In this document: positions 32,715 to 40,828 of the stretch, in pieces
Layout of the letters: each line of letters begins with the position of its first letter
Numbering within the stretch: the first letter of the stretch is position 1
Origin: Caldanaerobius fijiensis DSM 17918
GTDB taxonomy: Bacteria > Bacillota > Thermoanaerobacteria > Thermoanaerobacterales > Caldanaerobiaceae
Reading direction: 5' to 3'
DNA length: 61,548 nt
Assembly: GCF_900129075.1 (NCBI RefSeq)
Contig: NZ_FQVH01000013.1
Span: 1-61,548, forward strand
Position numbers and translations under genes: made by a program
The notes under the pieces: generated by a model
What the model saw: only the letters and a program-made list of their open reading frames with translations
Told to the model about the DNA's origin: nothing
The model's database searches: none

Positions 32715-32742
32715 ATTATATCACAATACACAGTGGATACAA
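32715..32742 (-). promoter_or_regulatory. Promoter of the hydrolase-nucleosidase operon
   Basis: Minus-strand -35 TTGTAT (32737-32742) and -10 TATAAT (32715-32720) with a 16-bp spacer, about 35 nt upstream of the start codon. Confidence 0.6.
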
Positions 32743-32796
32743 TACAAAATCGCTTTCTTTATTTATATTGCTGCCATCGGATTTAATTCACTTTTA

Positions 32797-33195
32797 TTAT
32801 AGTTTAAAAGCCTTCAAAATAGTAGCTTTACTTTGTAGTAACTTCATATCTAGAGATTCTATTGTTTCATAGCCTTCAAAGTAATTAATTATATTATTGA
32901 ATATGTCAATTTCCATCTTTTCCAATAATTTCATATTCTTATTCTGAATGATATCAAGACATCGCTCTTTTTGCTCTATTAATTCTTTCAATGATCTTAT
33001 TTTCGTTGAAATATCAGCTTCTTCCATGACTTCACATTCAACATCTTTTAACAGAAATCTTTCTCCCGTCTCAGGATTGTATATATCATAATACCTATCG
33101 CCACCTAATGTGCATTCCTCTATAATTTCCAATATGGCACCCGGATTATACCCCTTACCTAAAGGGATCTTTATTTTCACTTTCACCGTTACCAC
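32797..33195 (-). CDS. Hypothetical protein, 132 residues
   Basis: I do not recognise this protein. It begins MVTVKVKIKIPLGKGYNPGAI, suggesting a small beta domain (about 1-55), followed by a charged helical region with coiled-coil character (about 60-130, IRSLKELIEQKERCLDIIQNK). The first codon is GTG, and further GTGs at codons 4 and 6 are alternative starts; the GAGAGGTGG upstream does not decide between them. The gene stands alone between the CLC transporter gene and the hydrolase operon on the same strand. Codon use looks like its neighbours. Confidence 0.6.
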   Translation of the reverse strand: MVTVKVKIKIPLGKGYNPGAILEIIEECTLGGDRYYDIYNPETGERFLLKDVECEVMEEADISTKIRSLKELIEQKERCLDIIQNKNMKLLEKMEIDIFNNIINYFEGYETIESLDMKLLQSKATILKAFKL

Positions 33196-33291
33196 CTCTC
33201 GATTTTTTCTGCCATGATTATACTATAAAATTTATTTAGTATCAAGTGCTAATAGTTGGTGCTATTATGCAGAAAATATAAAAAATTAATA

Positions 33292-33352
33292 CAAAGTTTT
33301 GAGGAGATTTAAATTATTATCCCTATTCTAAGATTTCACCATCAAAACTTTG
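33292..33352 (-). repeat. 11-bp inverted repeat downstream of the CLC gene
   Basis: CAAAGTTTTGA (33292-33302) and TCAAAACTTTG (33342-33352) are perfect complements separated by 39 nt. On the minus strand the stem is followed by TATTAATTTTTT, so it may be a large-loop terminator for the CLC gene. Nothing else is recognised in 33196-33400. Confidence 0.5.
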
Positions 33353-33400
33353 CTAATGCAGACATCTGCTATTCTATTGATTCTGGACACAAGATAAACC

Positions 33401-34990
33401 TCAAGATTTATTCAGATGAATGCCTTTTAGTTCTGTTGCCATTATTGATAACTTTTCATTTAAATCTGCAAATGTACTTTCATCAGTCAGAATCACCAGA
33501 TAATCGCCTGGCAAAATTTTTGTATTGCCTCTCGGTATTAATTCCGAAGTACCTCTTTTAATACCTACCAGTAAGCAATGTGGCGGCCACTCTATATCTT
33601 TTATTCTTTTTCCATCCAGTAAAGAACCTACGCAAACAGCTATTTCAAATAAAACTTTATTCTCTTCATTAATGGTTATTTTTGCTCTTTTATTTTTGAG
33701 TATCCGTTCAAGCAAAGCCTCGTATATGGGCTTACTTTTAAACACATCTGTTACAAGATACGCCGTTATAGAAACAGTGCTTAATGCTAGTAAATGTCTA
33801 AAGGAACCGGTCATTTCTGTAACTAATAAAGCTCCTGTTATAGGCGCTTTAACTATAGCTGCAAAATTCCCTGCCATGGCCAAAATAGCAAAATCTTTAA
33901 TAAAAGCTGGATTTAAATGGAAAATTCTACTCATACCGATTCCATAGGCATCCCCCAAAAGAGCACCAATTAAGAGTAATGGCATAAAAATACCCCCGGG
34001 TACACCCGAACCGTAGCTAACCATTGTAAATAGAAATTTCCCGAACAATAGAATCATGACGAATAATAGGCTGTAATTGGCATTATTAAGAGAATTAATT
34101 ATTCCTTCTCCCCCACCCAAAGCACCGGGTAGATAAAGCCCCACTAATATAGACAATAACATCGGTATCAGAGGTTTTAATTCTGACTTGATTTTCATTT
34201 TCCCGTAAATATCCTGGGTTTTTAATAACACAGTGTTAAACATCACACCGGATATTCCGATTATTACGCCAAGTCCCAATAAATAAAAATACTTTTCTAG
34301 AGGTATAATTGTAAGGTAGCTAAAATCAAAAAGAGGTTTCAGGCCAAAAAAGCTTGAAGAGATAAAGTCAGCCGTAAGGGACGCTACCATTGTTGAAACC
34401 AGCACTAGGGGCGAAAAGTTCTTATGAAGTTCTTCTAAAGCAAATACAACACCAGCCAGGGGCGCGTTAAATGCTGCGGCAAGACCAGCACTGGCACCAC
34501 ATGTTATAAGATATTTCTCCTCAACCCTAAATCTCCTCAATAGCCTACTCAGCCCCTGCCCTATAGCAGCTCCTAACTGAATTGAAGGTCCTTCTCGGCC
34601 TAGAGAAAGCCCTGCACCTATGGACAGCACTCCCCCTAAAAACTTACACAAAGTTGTCCTCAACCAATTTACTTTAATATACCCTGTTATGATGCCTTCT
34701 ACCTGAGGTATACCGCTACCGCTCACCATGGGTTCCTCTTTTAAAATCAACCCTACAATATAACCTATGAGTATTAGAAAAACCGCCCATGCAAAAATCC
34801 ATACAGGATTTGCACGTAATATATGATATAAATTTTCAATCACATGTCCTAATATATCAAGAATATACCTGAATAAAGTAATAATACCTCCAGCTAAAAC
34901 GCCCGCCACAAATGCTTCGATTATTATCTGTTTGCGAAAATTAATCCATTCATTTAAAGTCTTGTAAGTGATACTTCCCTTTGCCTTCAA
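33401..34990 (-). CDS. CLC-family chloride/proton antiporter with C-terminal TrkA-C domain
   Basis: 529 residues. The CLC core (about 20-440) has the three selectivity motifs: GSGIPQVEG, GREGPSIQLG (with the gating glutamate) and GSGVPGGIFMPLLLIG. A glutamate pair in FALEELHKNF corresponds to the internal proton glutamate, so exchange rather than passive conduction is expected. Residues about 445-520 form an RCK-C (TrkA-C) regulatory domain, RGTSELIPRGNTKILPGDYLVIL. It starts at a TTG (34988-34990) with an AGGGG site 8 nt upstream. The gating motif is that of chloride-type CLCs, not the fluoride subgroup. Confidence 0.92.
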   Translation of the reverse strand: MKAKGSITYKTLNEWINFRKQIIIEAFVAGVLAGGIITLFRYILDILGHVIENLYHILRANPVWIFAWAVFLILIGYIVGLILKEEPMVSGSGIPQVEGIITGYIKVNWLRTTLCKFLGGVLSIGAGLSLGREGPSIQLGAAIGQGLSRLLRRFRVEEKYLITCGASAGLAAAFNAPLAGVVFALEELHKNFSPLVLVSTMVASLTADFISSSFFGLKPLFDFSYLTIIPLEKYFYLLGLGVIIGISGVMFNTVLLKTQDIYGKMKIKSELKPLIPMLLSILVGLYLPGALGGGEGIINSLNNANYSLLFVMILLFGKFLFTMVSYGSGVPGGIFMPLLLIGALLGDAYGIGMSRIFHLNPAFIKDFAILAMAGNFAAIVKAPITGALLVTEMTGSFRHLLALSTVSITAYLVTDVFKSKPIYEALLERILKNKRAKITINEENKVLFEIAVCVGSLLDGKRIKDIEWPPHCLLVGIKRGTSELIPRGNTKILPGDYLVILTDESTFADLNEKLSIMATELKGIHLNKS

Positions 34991-35029
34991 TACCTATTCC
35001 CCTCTCCCTTCACGCTTAGTCTGTCTTTT

Positions 35030-35058
35030 ATTTTAACAAAGTAATGACGATTTGTTAA
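35030..35058 (-). promoter_or_regulatory. Promoter of the CLC gene
   Basis: Minus-strand -35 TTAACA (35053-35058) and -10 TAAAAT (35030-35035), 17-bp spacer. The elements form part of an inverted repeat, TTAACAAA...TTTGTTAA. Confidence 0.55.
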
Positions 35059-35129
35059 GTTTTTGTATACTTCTACTACAGAGAAAAATAATTGCAATAA
35101 ACCTTCACAGATAATTTTATAAAAAGTCA

Positions 35130-35171
35130 TAGAAAAAGGGATCCATATCCCTTAAAAATACAGATCCCTTT
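35130..35171 (-). terminator. Intrinsic terminator after hydG
   Basis: Minus-strand AAAGGGATC (35163-35171) pairs with GATCCCTTT (35135-35143), followed by TTTTTC. The left arm lies within the last codons of hydG. Confidence 0.8.
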
Positions 35172-36576
35172 GTCCTTGTTCTATCATTTTCAATCGTTCT
35201 ATTGTTATCTGCCGAACCTTGTCGCTTTTTATCTCTTTCAATCCATCCTCAATCACTTTTAATCCAACTTTCTTAGTTTCTTCAGAAGCATAATCCTCCA
35301 GATATTCCTTAAATGTAAGCAGTGCATTGGGCTGACAACAATTTTGTATATTGCCCGTCTTGGCCAATGCCATAAATCTATCTCCTGTTCTCCCTTTTCT
35401 ATAGCACGCAGTACAATAACTGGGCACATAGCCGGATTGGCAAAGCATCCTTATAACTTCATCAGGGCTCCTGTGATCAGCCACCTCAAACTGAGCCGTT
35501 TTTTCTTCCTCCTTGTCTTTTTTATGCTCATATTCCTCTACATATCCTCCTACCCCTGTACAAGAACCTGCACTTATCTGAGATATCCCCACGGAAATCA
35601 CCTCATCTCTAAACTCAGGAGCCTCCCGTGTAGACAATATCATGCCAGTATAAGGCACTGCCAGGCGTATAATAGCTACCAGCTTTTTAAAGTCGTGATC
35701 TGAAACCATATATGGGTAATTCTCAAAGGATACGCCTTCTGCAGGCCTCAATCTGGGAACCGATATGGTATGAGGGCCTACGCCAAAGGTTTCATCAAGG
35801 TGTTTTGCATGGAATATCAATCCCATTACTTCAAATTTGTAGTCGTATAACCCAAATAAAGCACCCAGTCCTACATCATCTATTCCCGCTTTCATTGCTC
35901 TATCCATGGCTGTCGTATGCCAATCATAATCAGACTTTGGCCCCATTGGATGCATTTTTTTATATGTTTCCCTGTGATATGTTTCCTGGAATAAGATATA
36001 TGTCCCTATACCAGCTTCTTTAAGTTTTCTGAATTCATCAATAGTGGTTGCCGCTATATTTACATTTACCCTCCTTATATTTCCTTTATCTTTCTGCGTG
36101 GCGTATATAGTTTTTATAGCGTCTACCACATATTCAATAGGATTTTCTACAGGATCTTCTCCCAACTCAATAGCCAGTCTTTTATGCCCAAGGGATTCTA
36201 AGATTCGCACTTCTTCGGCTATTTCTTCCATTGTAAGTTTTCTTCTCTTTATTCGGGTATTAGATCTGTGATAAGCGCAATACACACAGTTATTAACACA
36301 ATAATTGCTTATATATAGCGGCGCAAACAGTACTATCCGTTTGCCATATATCTTTTCTTTGATAATGCGGGCAGCCTTATATATCTTCTCCAGTTCATTA
36401 TCATCTTCTACCTGCAGCAGGGTCGCTACCTCCAAAGGCGTAAGACCTTTAGCTTCAAGGGATTTGTCGATTATCCTATCCACGTCAAACTGACGCCTTT
36501 TACCTTCTTCTAAAAGCTCATTGATCAAATCCTCATTGATAAAATCTGCCTTTTCCCATTCTTCCTTTTTAATCAT
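35152..36576 (-). CDS. hydG: [FeFe]-hydrogenase maturation protein HydG
   Basis: 474 residues, the full family length. Radical SAM tyrosine lyase that cleaves tyrosine to p-cresol and a glycyl fragment, giving the CO and cyanide ligands of the H-cluster. The radical SAM motif CxxxCxxC is in NYCVNNCVYCAYH (about residue 85-95). The C-terminal motif that binds the second, dangler-iron cluster is CTACYRKGRTGDRF followed by NCCQPN. It follows hydE after 22 nt with a GAGGAG site. Neither HydF nor the hydrogenase itself is in this window, so they must be elsewhere. Confidence 0.96.
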   Translation of the reverse strand: MIKKEEWEKADFINEDLINELLEEGKRRQFDVDRIIDKSLEAKGLTPLEVATLLQVEDDNELEKIYKAARIIKEKIYGKRIVLFAPLYISNYCVNNCVYCAYHRSNTRIKRRKLTMEEIAEEVRILESLGHKRLAIELGEDPVENPIEYVVDAIKTIYATQKDKGNIRRVNVNIAATTIDEFRKLKEAGIGTYILFQETYHRETYKKMHPMGPKSDYDWHTTAMDRAMKAGIDDVGLGALFGLYDYKFEVMGLIFHAKHLDETFGVGPHTISVPRLRPAEGVSFENYPYMVSDHDFKKLVAIIRLAVPYTGMILSTREAPEFRDEVISVGISQISAGSCTGVGGYVEEYEHKKDKEEEKTAQFEVADHRSPDEVIRMLCQSGYVPSYCTACYRKGRTGDRFMALAKTGNIQNCCQPNALLTFKEYLEDYASEETKKVGLKVIEDGLKEIKSDKVRQITIERLKMIEQGQRDLYF

Positions 36577-36598
36577 AAAAACATCTCCTCTCTAAAAA

Positions 36599-37642
36599 TC
36601 ACTGCCCAGCTTTATAGCTCCCATAATCCGTACCCACTTCTCTCCCCAGCGACCTTATAATCCCTTCAATGCACATACGGCAATTAGCTGGTTGTTCGCC
36701 TATGCATATCTTGGATGGATATATCTCATATCTAGGTCTGTACTGCGAAGGCATCACGTTAGGCATAACCACATTAGCACCCGCCATCAAAGCTTTTTGC
36801 CTGCCTTGCGGATGTATAGTCCCTACTGCTGTAGTTGCCGGTATGTTTGCATAGGGCAACATAAGTCGCACAATCGCCACCACACGTAACGTCATTTCCA
36901 GTGTCCCCATTGCCTCACCTCTAAACGGCGTATTACTGTGAGGTATGAACGGCCCTATCCCAGCCATTTCCACATCCAATTCTTTTAAAAGCATTATATC
37001 CTCCGCCAGGTGCGCGATCGTCTGACCAGGCAATCCTACGATATTGCCAGATCCCACTTCATATCCAAGATCTTTAAGCATCATAAGGCATCTTATCCTG
37101 TCGTCATAATTCATATCAGGGTGCATTGCAGCATAATGTTCTGGATTTGCCGTTTCAAACTTCAAAAGGTATCTATCAGCGCCAGCCTGCCGCATCAATT
37201 TATACTCTTCGTAGCTTCTCTCCCCTATGCATAAGGTTACCGCCACATCATCATTTTGTTTTATTCGCCTTATAATATCAGATATAATATCAGCTGTGTA
37301 AAATTCGTCTTCTCCTGATTGCAGTACAATAGTCTTATATCCCAACATGGCTGCATTATGAGCAATATCTACAATTTCATCAGGAGATAATCTGTATCGC
37401 AATAAAGAAGTATTATCGCGCCTCAAACCGCAGTAATTGCAATTTCGCCTGCAGTGACTAGAAAACTCTACAAGCCCTCTCAAATGTACAAAATCGCCTA
37501 CCGTCTCATGTCTTAATTGATCTGCTTTTTTAAAGAGGTAAGCTTCATCTTCACTGTTTTCAGGCATTAGAAGGCGCTCTATCTCTTCCTTATCCAGGTT
37601 ATGTTTCTCATATGCTTTATCCACCAATTGTTTATAATCCAT
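36599..37642 (-). CDS. hydE: [FeFe]-hydrogenase maturation protein HydE
   Basis: 347 residues. Radical SAM enzyme acting on the HydG product during assembly of the binuclear iron site. CxxxCxxC is in HCRRNCNYCGLR (about 62-73), followed by ILQSGEDEFY and GSGNIVGLPGQT motifs. Near the C-terminus CIGEQPANCRMC could hold the optional second cluster. It starts four nucleotides after the TM1266-type regulator gene, with GAGGTG as ribosome site, so regulator, hydE and hydG form one transcript. Confidence 0.95.
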   Translation of the reverse strand: MDYKQLVDKAYEKHNLDKEEIERLLMPENSEDEAYLFKKADQLRHETVGDFVHLRGLVEFSSHCRRNCNYCGLRRDNTSLLRYRLSPDEIVDIAHNAAMLGYKTIVLQSGEDEFYTADIISDIIRRIKQNDDVAVTLCIGERSYEEYKLMRQAGADRYLLKFETANPEHYAAMHPDMNYDDRIRCLMMLKDLGYEVGSGNIVGLPGQTIAHLAEDIMLLKELDVEMAGIGPFIPHSNTPFRGEAMGTLEMTLRVVAIVRLMLPYANIPATTAVGTIHPQGRQKALMAGANVVMPNVMPSQYRPRYEIYPSKICIGEQPANCRMCIEGIIRSLGREVGTDYGSYKAGQ

Positions 37643-37646
37643 GTTA

Positions 37647-37892
37647 TCACCTCGTAAGCGCCGTCTTTACTCGGACACCAGGTAAATTTCCCAGTTTGCC
37701 CGTGAGGGCTCCTATATCGTCAGTCGTTCCATCAACGATAAGCGATATTACAGATAAGCCCCTATCTCTGTACGGTATCCCCATTCTGCCAACAATTATA
37801 TCGCCGTATAGGCTCAATATCCTATTGAGTTCGTCAGCTACCTGCTCTCTGTGCTCTACCACAATACCTATAACCCCTATGCGCTTTTCCAT
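37647..37892 (-). CDS. TM1266-type iron-only hydrogenase system putative regulator
   Basis: 81 residues with an ACT-like/NikR-C-like fold pattern: MEKRIGVIGIVVEHREQV, then GRMGIPYRDRGLSVISLIVDG and GVRVKTAL. This family is almost always encoded next to hydE/hydG/hydF and is annotated as a regulator of the hydrogenase system, though no DNA-binding domain is visible. It is the first complete gene of the operon, immediately behind an intrinsic terminator and a Rex-like operator. It might sense an intermediate, or take part in maturation itself. Confidence 0.88.
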   Translation of the reverse strand: MEKRIGVIGIVVEHREQVADELNRILSLYGDIIVGRMGIPYRDRGLSVISLIVDGTTDDIGALTGKLGNLPGVRVKTALTR

Positions 37893-37945
37893 AATTTCAC
37901 CTCATTTAAAAAACCTACCTGTAAAGGTAGGCATAATTCAACCAT
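37877..37945 (-). CDS. Possible 22-residue leader peptide overlapping the attenuator
   Basis: An ATG at 37943-37945, with GGGAGG about 12 nt upstream, opens a frame (MVELCLPLQVGFLNEVKLWKS plus one residue) that runs through the terminator stem and ends inside the TM1266 gene. Translation would melt the stem, a simple way to couple ribosomes to read-through. The ribosome-site spacing is long, so this is tentative. Confidence 0.3.
   Translation of the reverse strand: MVELCLPLQVGFLNEVKLWKSA
37908..37931 (-). terminator. Attenuator-type terminator upstream of the hydrogenase-maturation operon
   Basis: Minus-strand CCTACCT (37925-37931) pairs with AGGTAGG (37914-37920), followed by TTTTTT, only 15 nt before the TM1266 start codon and downstream of the promoter. 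An upstream GGGAGGC segment can pair with GCCTACC (one mismatch) as an alternative stem. Confidence 0.8.
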
Positions 37946-38007
37946 ATCTCTTTTACGCCTCCCTTCTTGTCAGGTGTTACCCCTTAAAGTCAGGATACAT
38001 CTTCTAT

Positions 38008-38044
38008 TTGTTAGAATATTAACATATATACTCCAAGAAGTCAA
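38008..38044 (-). promoter_or_regulatory. Promoter with overlapping Rex-like operator for TM1266-hydE-hydG
   Basis: Minus-strand -35 TTGACT (38039-38044), 17-bp spacer and -10 TAATAT (38016-38021). A Rex-like site TTGTTAG-AATA-TTAACAT (38008-38025; 12 of 14 half-site matches) covers the -10, so a high NAD+/NADH ratio should repress hydrogenase maturation. Confidence 0.65.
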
Positions 38045-38052
38045 GTTTTATT

Positions 38053-39165
38053 TTAAACCCTGGTCATTTGACGCTTTATTAAAGATACTATAAATAAAAG
38101 CACAGGTATACCTATCGTCACAGATAATGTATAAGTAAAGTGATTCATAAGATAATAATAGACATCCGTCACATTATCAAAAAATAACTCAGATAAAGTA
38201 AGGATCAAAAGACCTATAGGTATTATAGTCGGCTTTGGATCTTTTAAACCCACTAGCTGACAAACACCGGTATTGGCTGTATTCATTATAAGCAAAAGCT
38301 TCAGAACAATGCCTGCTGTCCAGATAGCCAAAATCGTGGCATCAAGCCTCTGTAAAAAATTAGCATAATTTATCATCCTTACAAGTTCGAGAGCTGGATA
38401 GAGCATTCTTGATGTACCAATAACGCCAAAGACTGCAATGGCTATAGTGCCCATTTCCAGCACCACTCCTAAGCAAAAAATAGAGAATATACCAGCTTGC
38501 ATAGTCCTGCTTTTATCCCTTATAGAGGGATATATCATAAGCGTAATTACGCTCTCCCCAAAATAAGACAAAAGCACTATAGCACCTTTTATTGAGGGCA
38601 TTATACCATTCTCAAAAACAGGTAAGTACTCCGAAAAATCAGCCATAGGAACGGCAAGGATTATAACAATTTGCAAAAGACCTATTCCAAGGAAAAATAA
38701 CCATTCATTAACCCTGGTTATCACCTCAAAGCCACAATAAACGCCATAGCATAACAAAGCAGTAGCTATAATTAAGACAGCTGTTATAGGCGTTGTAGGC
38801 AAAAAAGCCGACCGTAATATTTCTCCCAATTCTCGTAATACTATAGCTCCAATATATATGAAATAACCAATATATATCAGCCCTATCATTTTTCCCAGCA
38901 CGCGCCCAAGAAGATATGTAGAATATTCCATAATGGTTTTATCCTGGTGCATAGTTCCTAGTGTTATATATAGACTCATAATCAAAGAAGCAGTAACTGT
39001 GGATAATATGACGGCTACCCATGCATCTTTTCCCGATAATGCTGCGATTATAGATGGAGGAAAAACGTCTGCAGTAGTAAGTACAAGCATTATTATTAAG
39101 TACACAAATTGTAAATTTGATATCTTCTCATCAACTATGCTGAACCGTTGCGTGTTTTTTGCCAC
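38053..39165 (-). CDS. gerKB: Spore germination receptor B subunit (GerAB/GerKB family permease)
   Basis: About 370 residues with ten membrane spans, of the amino-acid-permease-like GerAB family that binds germinants in the spore inner membrane. The N-terminal KISNLQFVYLIIMLVLTTADVFPP is typical. I start it at GTG 39163-39165, with GAGG 8 nt upstream, rather than the GTG three codons earlier that overlaps this site. Unusually, it is divergent from the A and C subunit genes instead of being in one operon; the 85-bp gap must hold both promoters. A CATATTA sequence there resembles a sigma-G -10 element, but the match is weak. Confidence 0.92.
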   Translation of the reverse strand: MAKNTQRFSIVDEKISNLQFVYLIIMLVLTTADVFPPSIIAALSGKDAWVAVILSTVTASLIMSLYITLGTMHQDKTIMEYSTYLLGRVLGKMIGLIYIGYFIYIGAIVLRELGEILRSAFLPTTPITAVLIIATALLCYGVYCGFEVITRVNEWLFFLGIGLLQIVIILAVPMADFSEYLPVFENGIMPSIKGAIVLLSYFGESVITLMIYPSIRDKSRTMQAGIFSIFCLGVVLEMGTIAIAVFGVIGTSRMLYPALELVRMINYANFLQRLDATILAIWTAGIVLKLLLIMNTANTGVCQLVGLKDPKPTIIPIGLLILTLSELFFDNVTDVYYYLMNHFTYTLSVTIGIPVLLFIVSLIKRQMTRV

Positions 39166-39250
39166 AAAATGCACCTCATTTAATTTTAATGTGGTTTAAA
39201 CATATTATTTCTAAATCTCACAAATAATATTTACGAGGTGATGCGATAAT

Positions 39251-40828
39251 ATGCCTAAAAAAACCATAAAACCCATTTCAGTTAAAGATTTTATTAGTAA
39301 AAAAGCTGGCGATACTGCTAACGACAACATCGCTCAGTATTTATCAAAGAATCTTAAAGTAAATATCGAATATCTTAAAAATTTATTTAACAGCGACACG
39401 GATATAGTATTCAGATATTTTACATTAGGCGATAAAAAAATAGATGCCGCTGTTATATTGATTGACGGATTTGTAGATAAAAAATCTATACAAAAAAATA
39501 TACTCATACCTCTTATGAGTGCGGATTGCCATGGAGAAGATATTTTTAAAGCCATACAAAATCACCTGGTATCAATGGAAAACATAAAAGAAGAAAATGA
39601 GATAGAAAAACTAGAAGAAGCTCTTTTAAATGGAAATGTAATCCTGCTGATTGACGGCTATGATACCGCTATAGTCATAAGCGCGCAACAATGGGACATG
39701 AGAGGTATAGAAGAGCCTATAACTGAAGCTGTCGTAAGAGGACCAAGAGAGGGGTTGAACGAAAACTTAAAGACAAATATCACTCTCATAAGGCGAAGGC
39801 TAAGGACATCCAAATTGAGAATAGAAAGCTTCAAAATTGGCAGAGTCTCAAAAACAAATGTTGCGATAGTATATCTTGAAAATATCGCCACGGACGACCT
39901 CGTCAATGAAGTCAAAAACAGATTAAAGCGTATTGAAATCGATGGAATTCTTGAAAGCAGTTACATTGAAGAATTGATAACTGACGCCCCCTACTCACCT
40001 TTTCCCACCATCGAGCACACTGAAAGACCTGACAAAGTAGCAGCATGCCTTCTAGAAGGAAGAGTTGCTATATTGACAGATAACACACCTTTTGCCCTCA
40101 TGGTTCCAGCCACATTCTTCCAGTTTCTTCAAGCGTCGGAGGATTATTATGGTTCATACGTAATATCGACTCCGATAAGGTGGATAAGATTTCTGGCTTT
40201 ATTTATAAGCCTTTTTTTGCCATCTATATATATTGCCGCTACCACTTTTCATCCTGAAATGATTCCAACACAGCTAGCCGTTGCCATAGCAGCTCAAAGG
40301 GAAGGTGTACCTTTTCCTGCTATGGTAGAAGCGCTACTTATGGAAATAAGTTTCGAACTTTTAAGAGAAGCAGGTATAAGGCTTCCAAAAACCGTAGGGC
40401 AAACTATTTCCATTGTGGGAGCCCTCGTCATAGGAAATGCGGCCGTATCTGCAGGAATTGTATCACCTGCTATGGTTATCATCGTGGCGTTTACAGGCAT
40501 TGCATCGTTTATGATTCCATCATATGCTTTTGAATTCACATTTCGTCTCCTGCGATTTCCATTAATGGTTGTCGCAAGTATGTTCGGGTTTTACGGCATC
40601 ATCCTGGTTGCGATGGCCATATTGCTCCACCTAACATCGCTCAGGTCTTTTGGTGTACCTTACATGTCTCCATTAGCACCTACCGATATAGGAGATATTA
40701 AGGATACCCTTGTCAGAGCGCCTCGGTGGGCAATGAAGCGAAGGCCAACCCACATAGGCAAGAAAAATGAGAAACGAGAAGCGGACAATATCAAGCCACA
40801 AGCTGATAAAAGCGGTGATAAACAATGA
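39251..40828 (+). CDS. gerKA: Spore germination receptor A subunit (GerAA/GerKA family)
   Basis: 525 residues. A long cytosolic N-terminal region (about 1-300) has the family's VLIDGYDTAIVISAQQWDMRGIEEP and EAVVRGPREGLNENLKTNI motifs; the C-terminal half has about four or five membrane spans, with SPMAP-like ending TDIGDIKDTLVRAPRW. GerA-type A subunits form the oligomeric, channel-forming part of germinant receptors. Start ATG has a GAGGTG site. It overlaps gerKC by four bases. Confidence 0.94.
   Translation: MPKKTIKPISVKDFISKKAGDTANDNIAQYLSKNLKVNIEYLKNLFNSDTDIVFRYFTLGDKKIDAAVILIDGFVDKKSIQKNILIPLMSADCHGEDIFKAIQNHLVSMENIKEENEIEKLEEALLNGNVILLIDGYDTAIVISAQQWDMRGIEEPITEAVVRGPREGLNENLKTNITLIRRRLRTSKLRIESFKIGRVSKTNVAIVYLENIATDDLVNEVKNRLKRIEIDGILESSYIEELITDAPYSPFPTIEHTERPDKVAACLLEGRVAILTDNTPFALMVPATFFQFLQASEDYYGSYVISTPIRWIRFLALFISLFLPSIYIAATTFHPEMIPTQLAVAIAAQREGVPFPAMVEALLMEISFELLREAGIRLPKTVGQTISIVGALVIGNAAVSAGIVSPAMVIIVAFTGIASFMIPSYAFEFTFRLLRFPLMVVASMFGFYGIILVAMAILLHLTSLRSFGVPYMSPLAPTDIGDIKDTLVRAPRWAMKRRPTHIGKKNEKREADNIKPQADKSGDKQ

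Noticed and set aside
33401-34990. CLC protein as a fluoride exporter linked to crcB
   Set aside because: The GREGP gating motif and glutamates are of the chloride/proton type, and it has its own promoter away from the fluoride switch.
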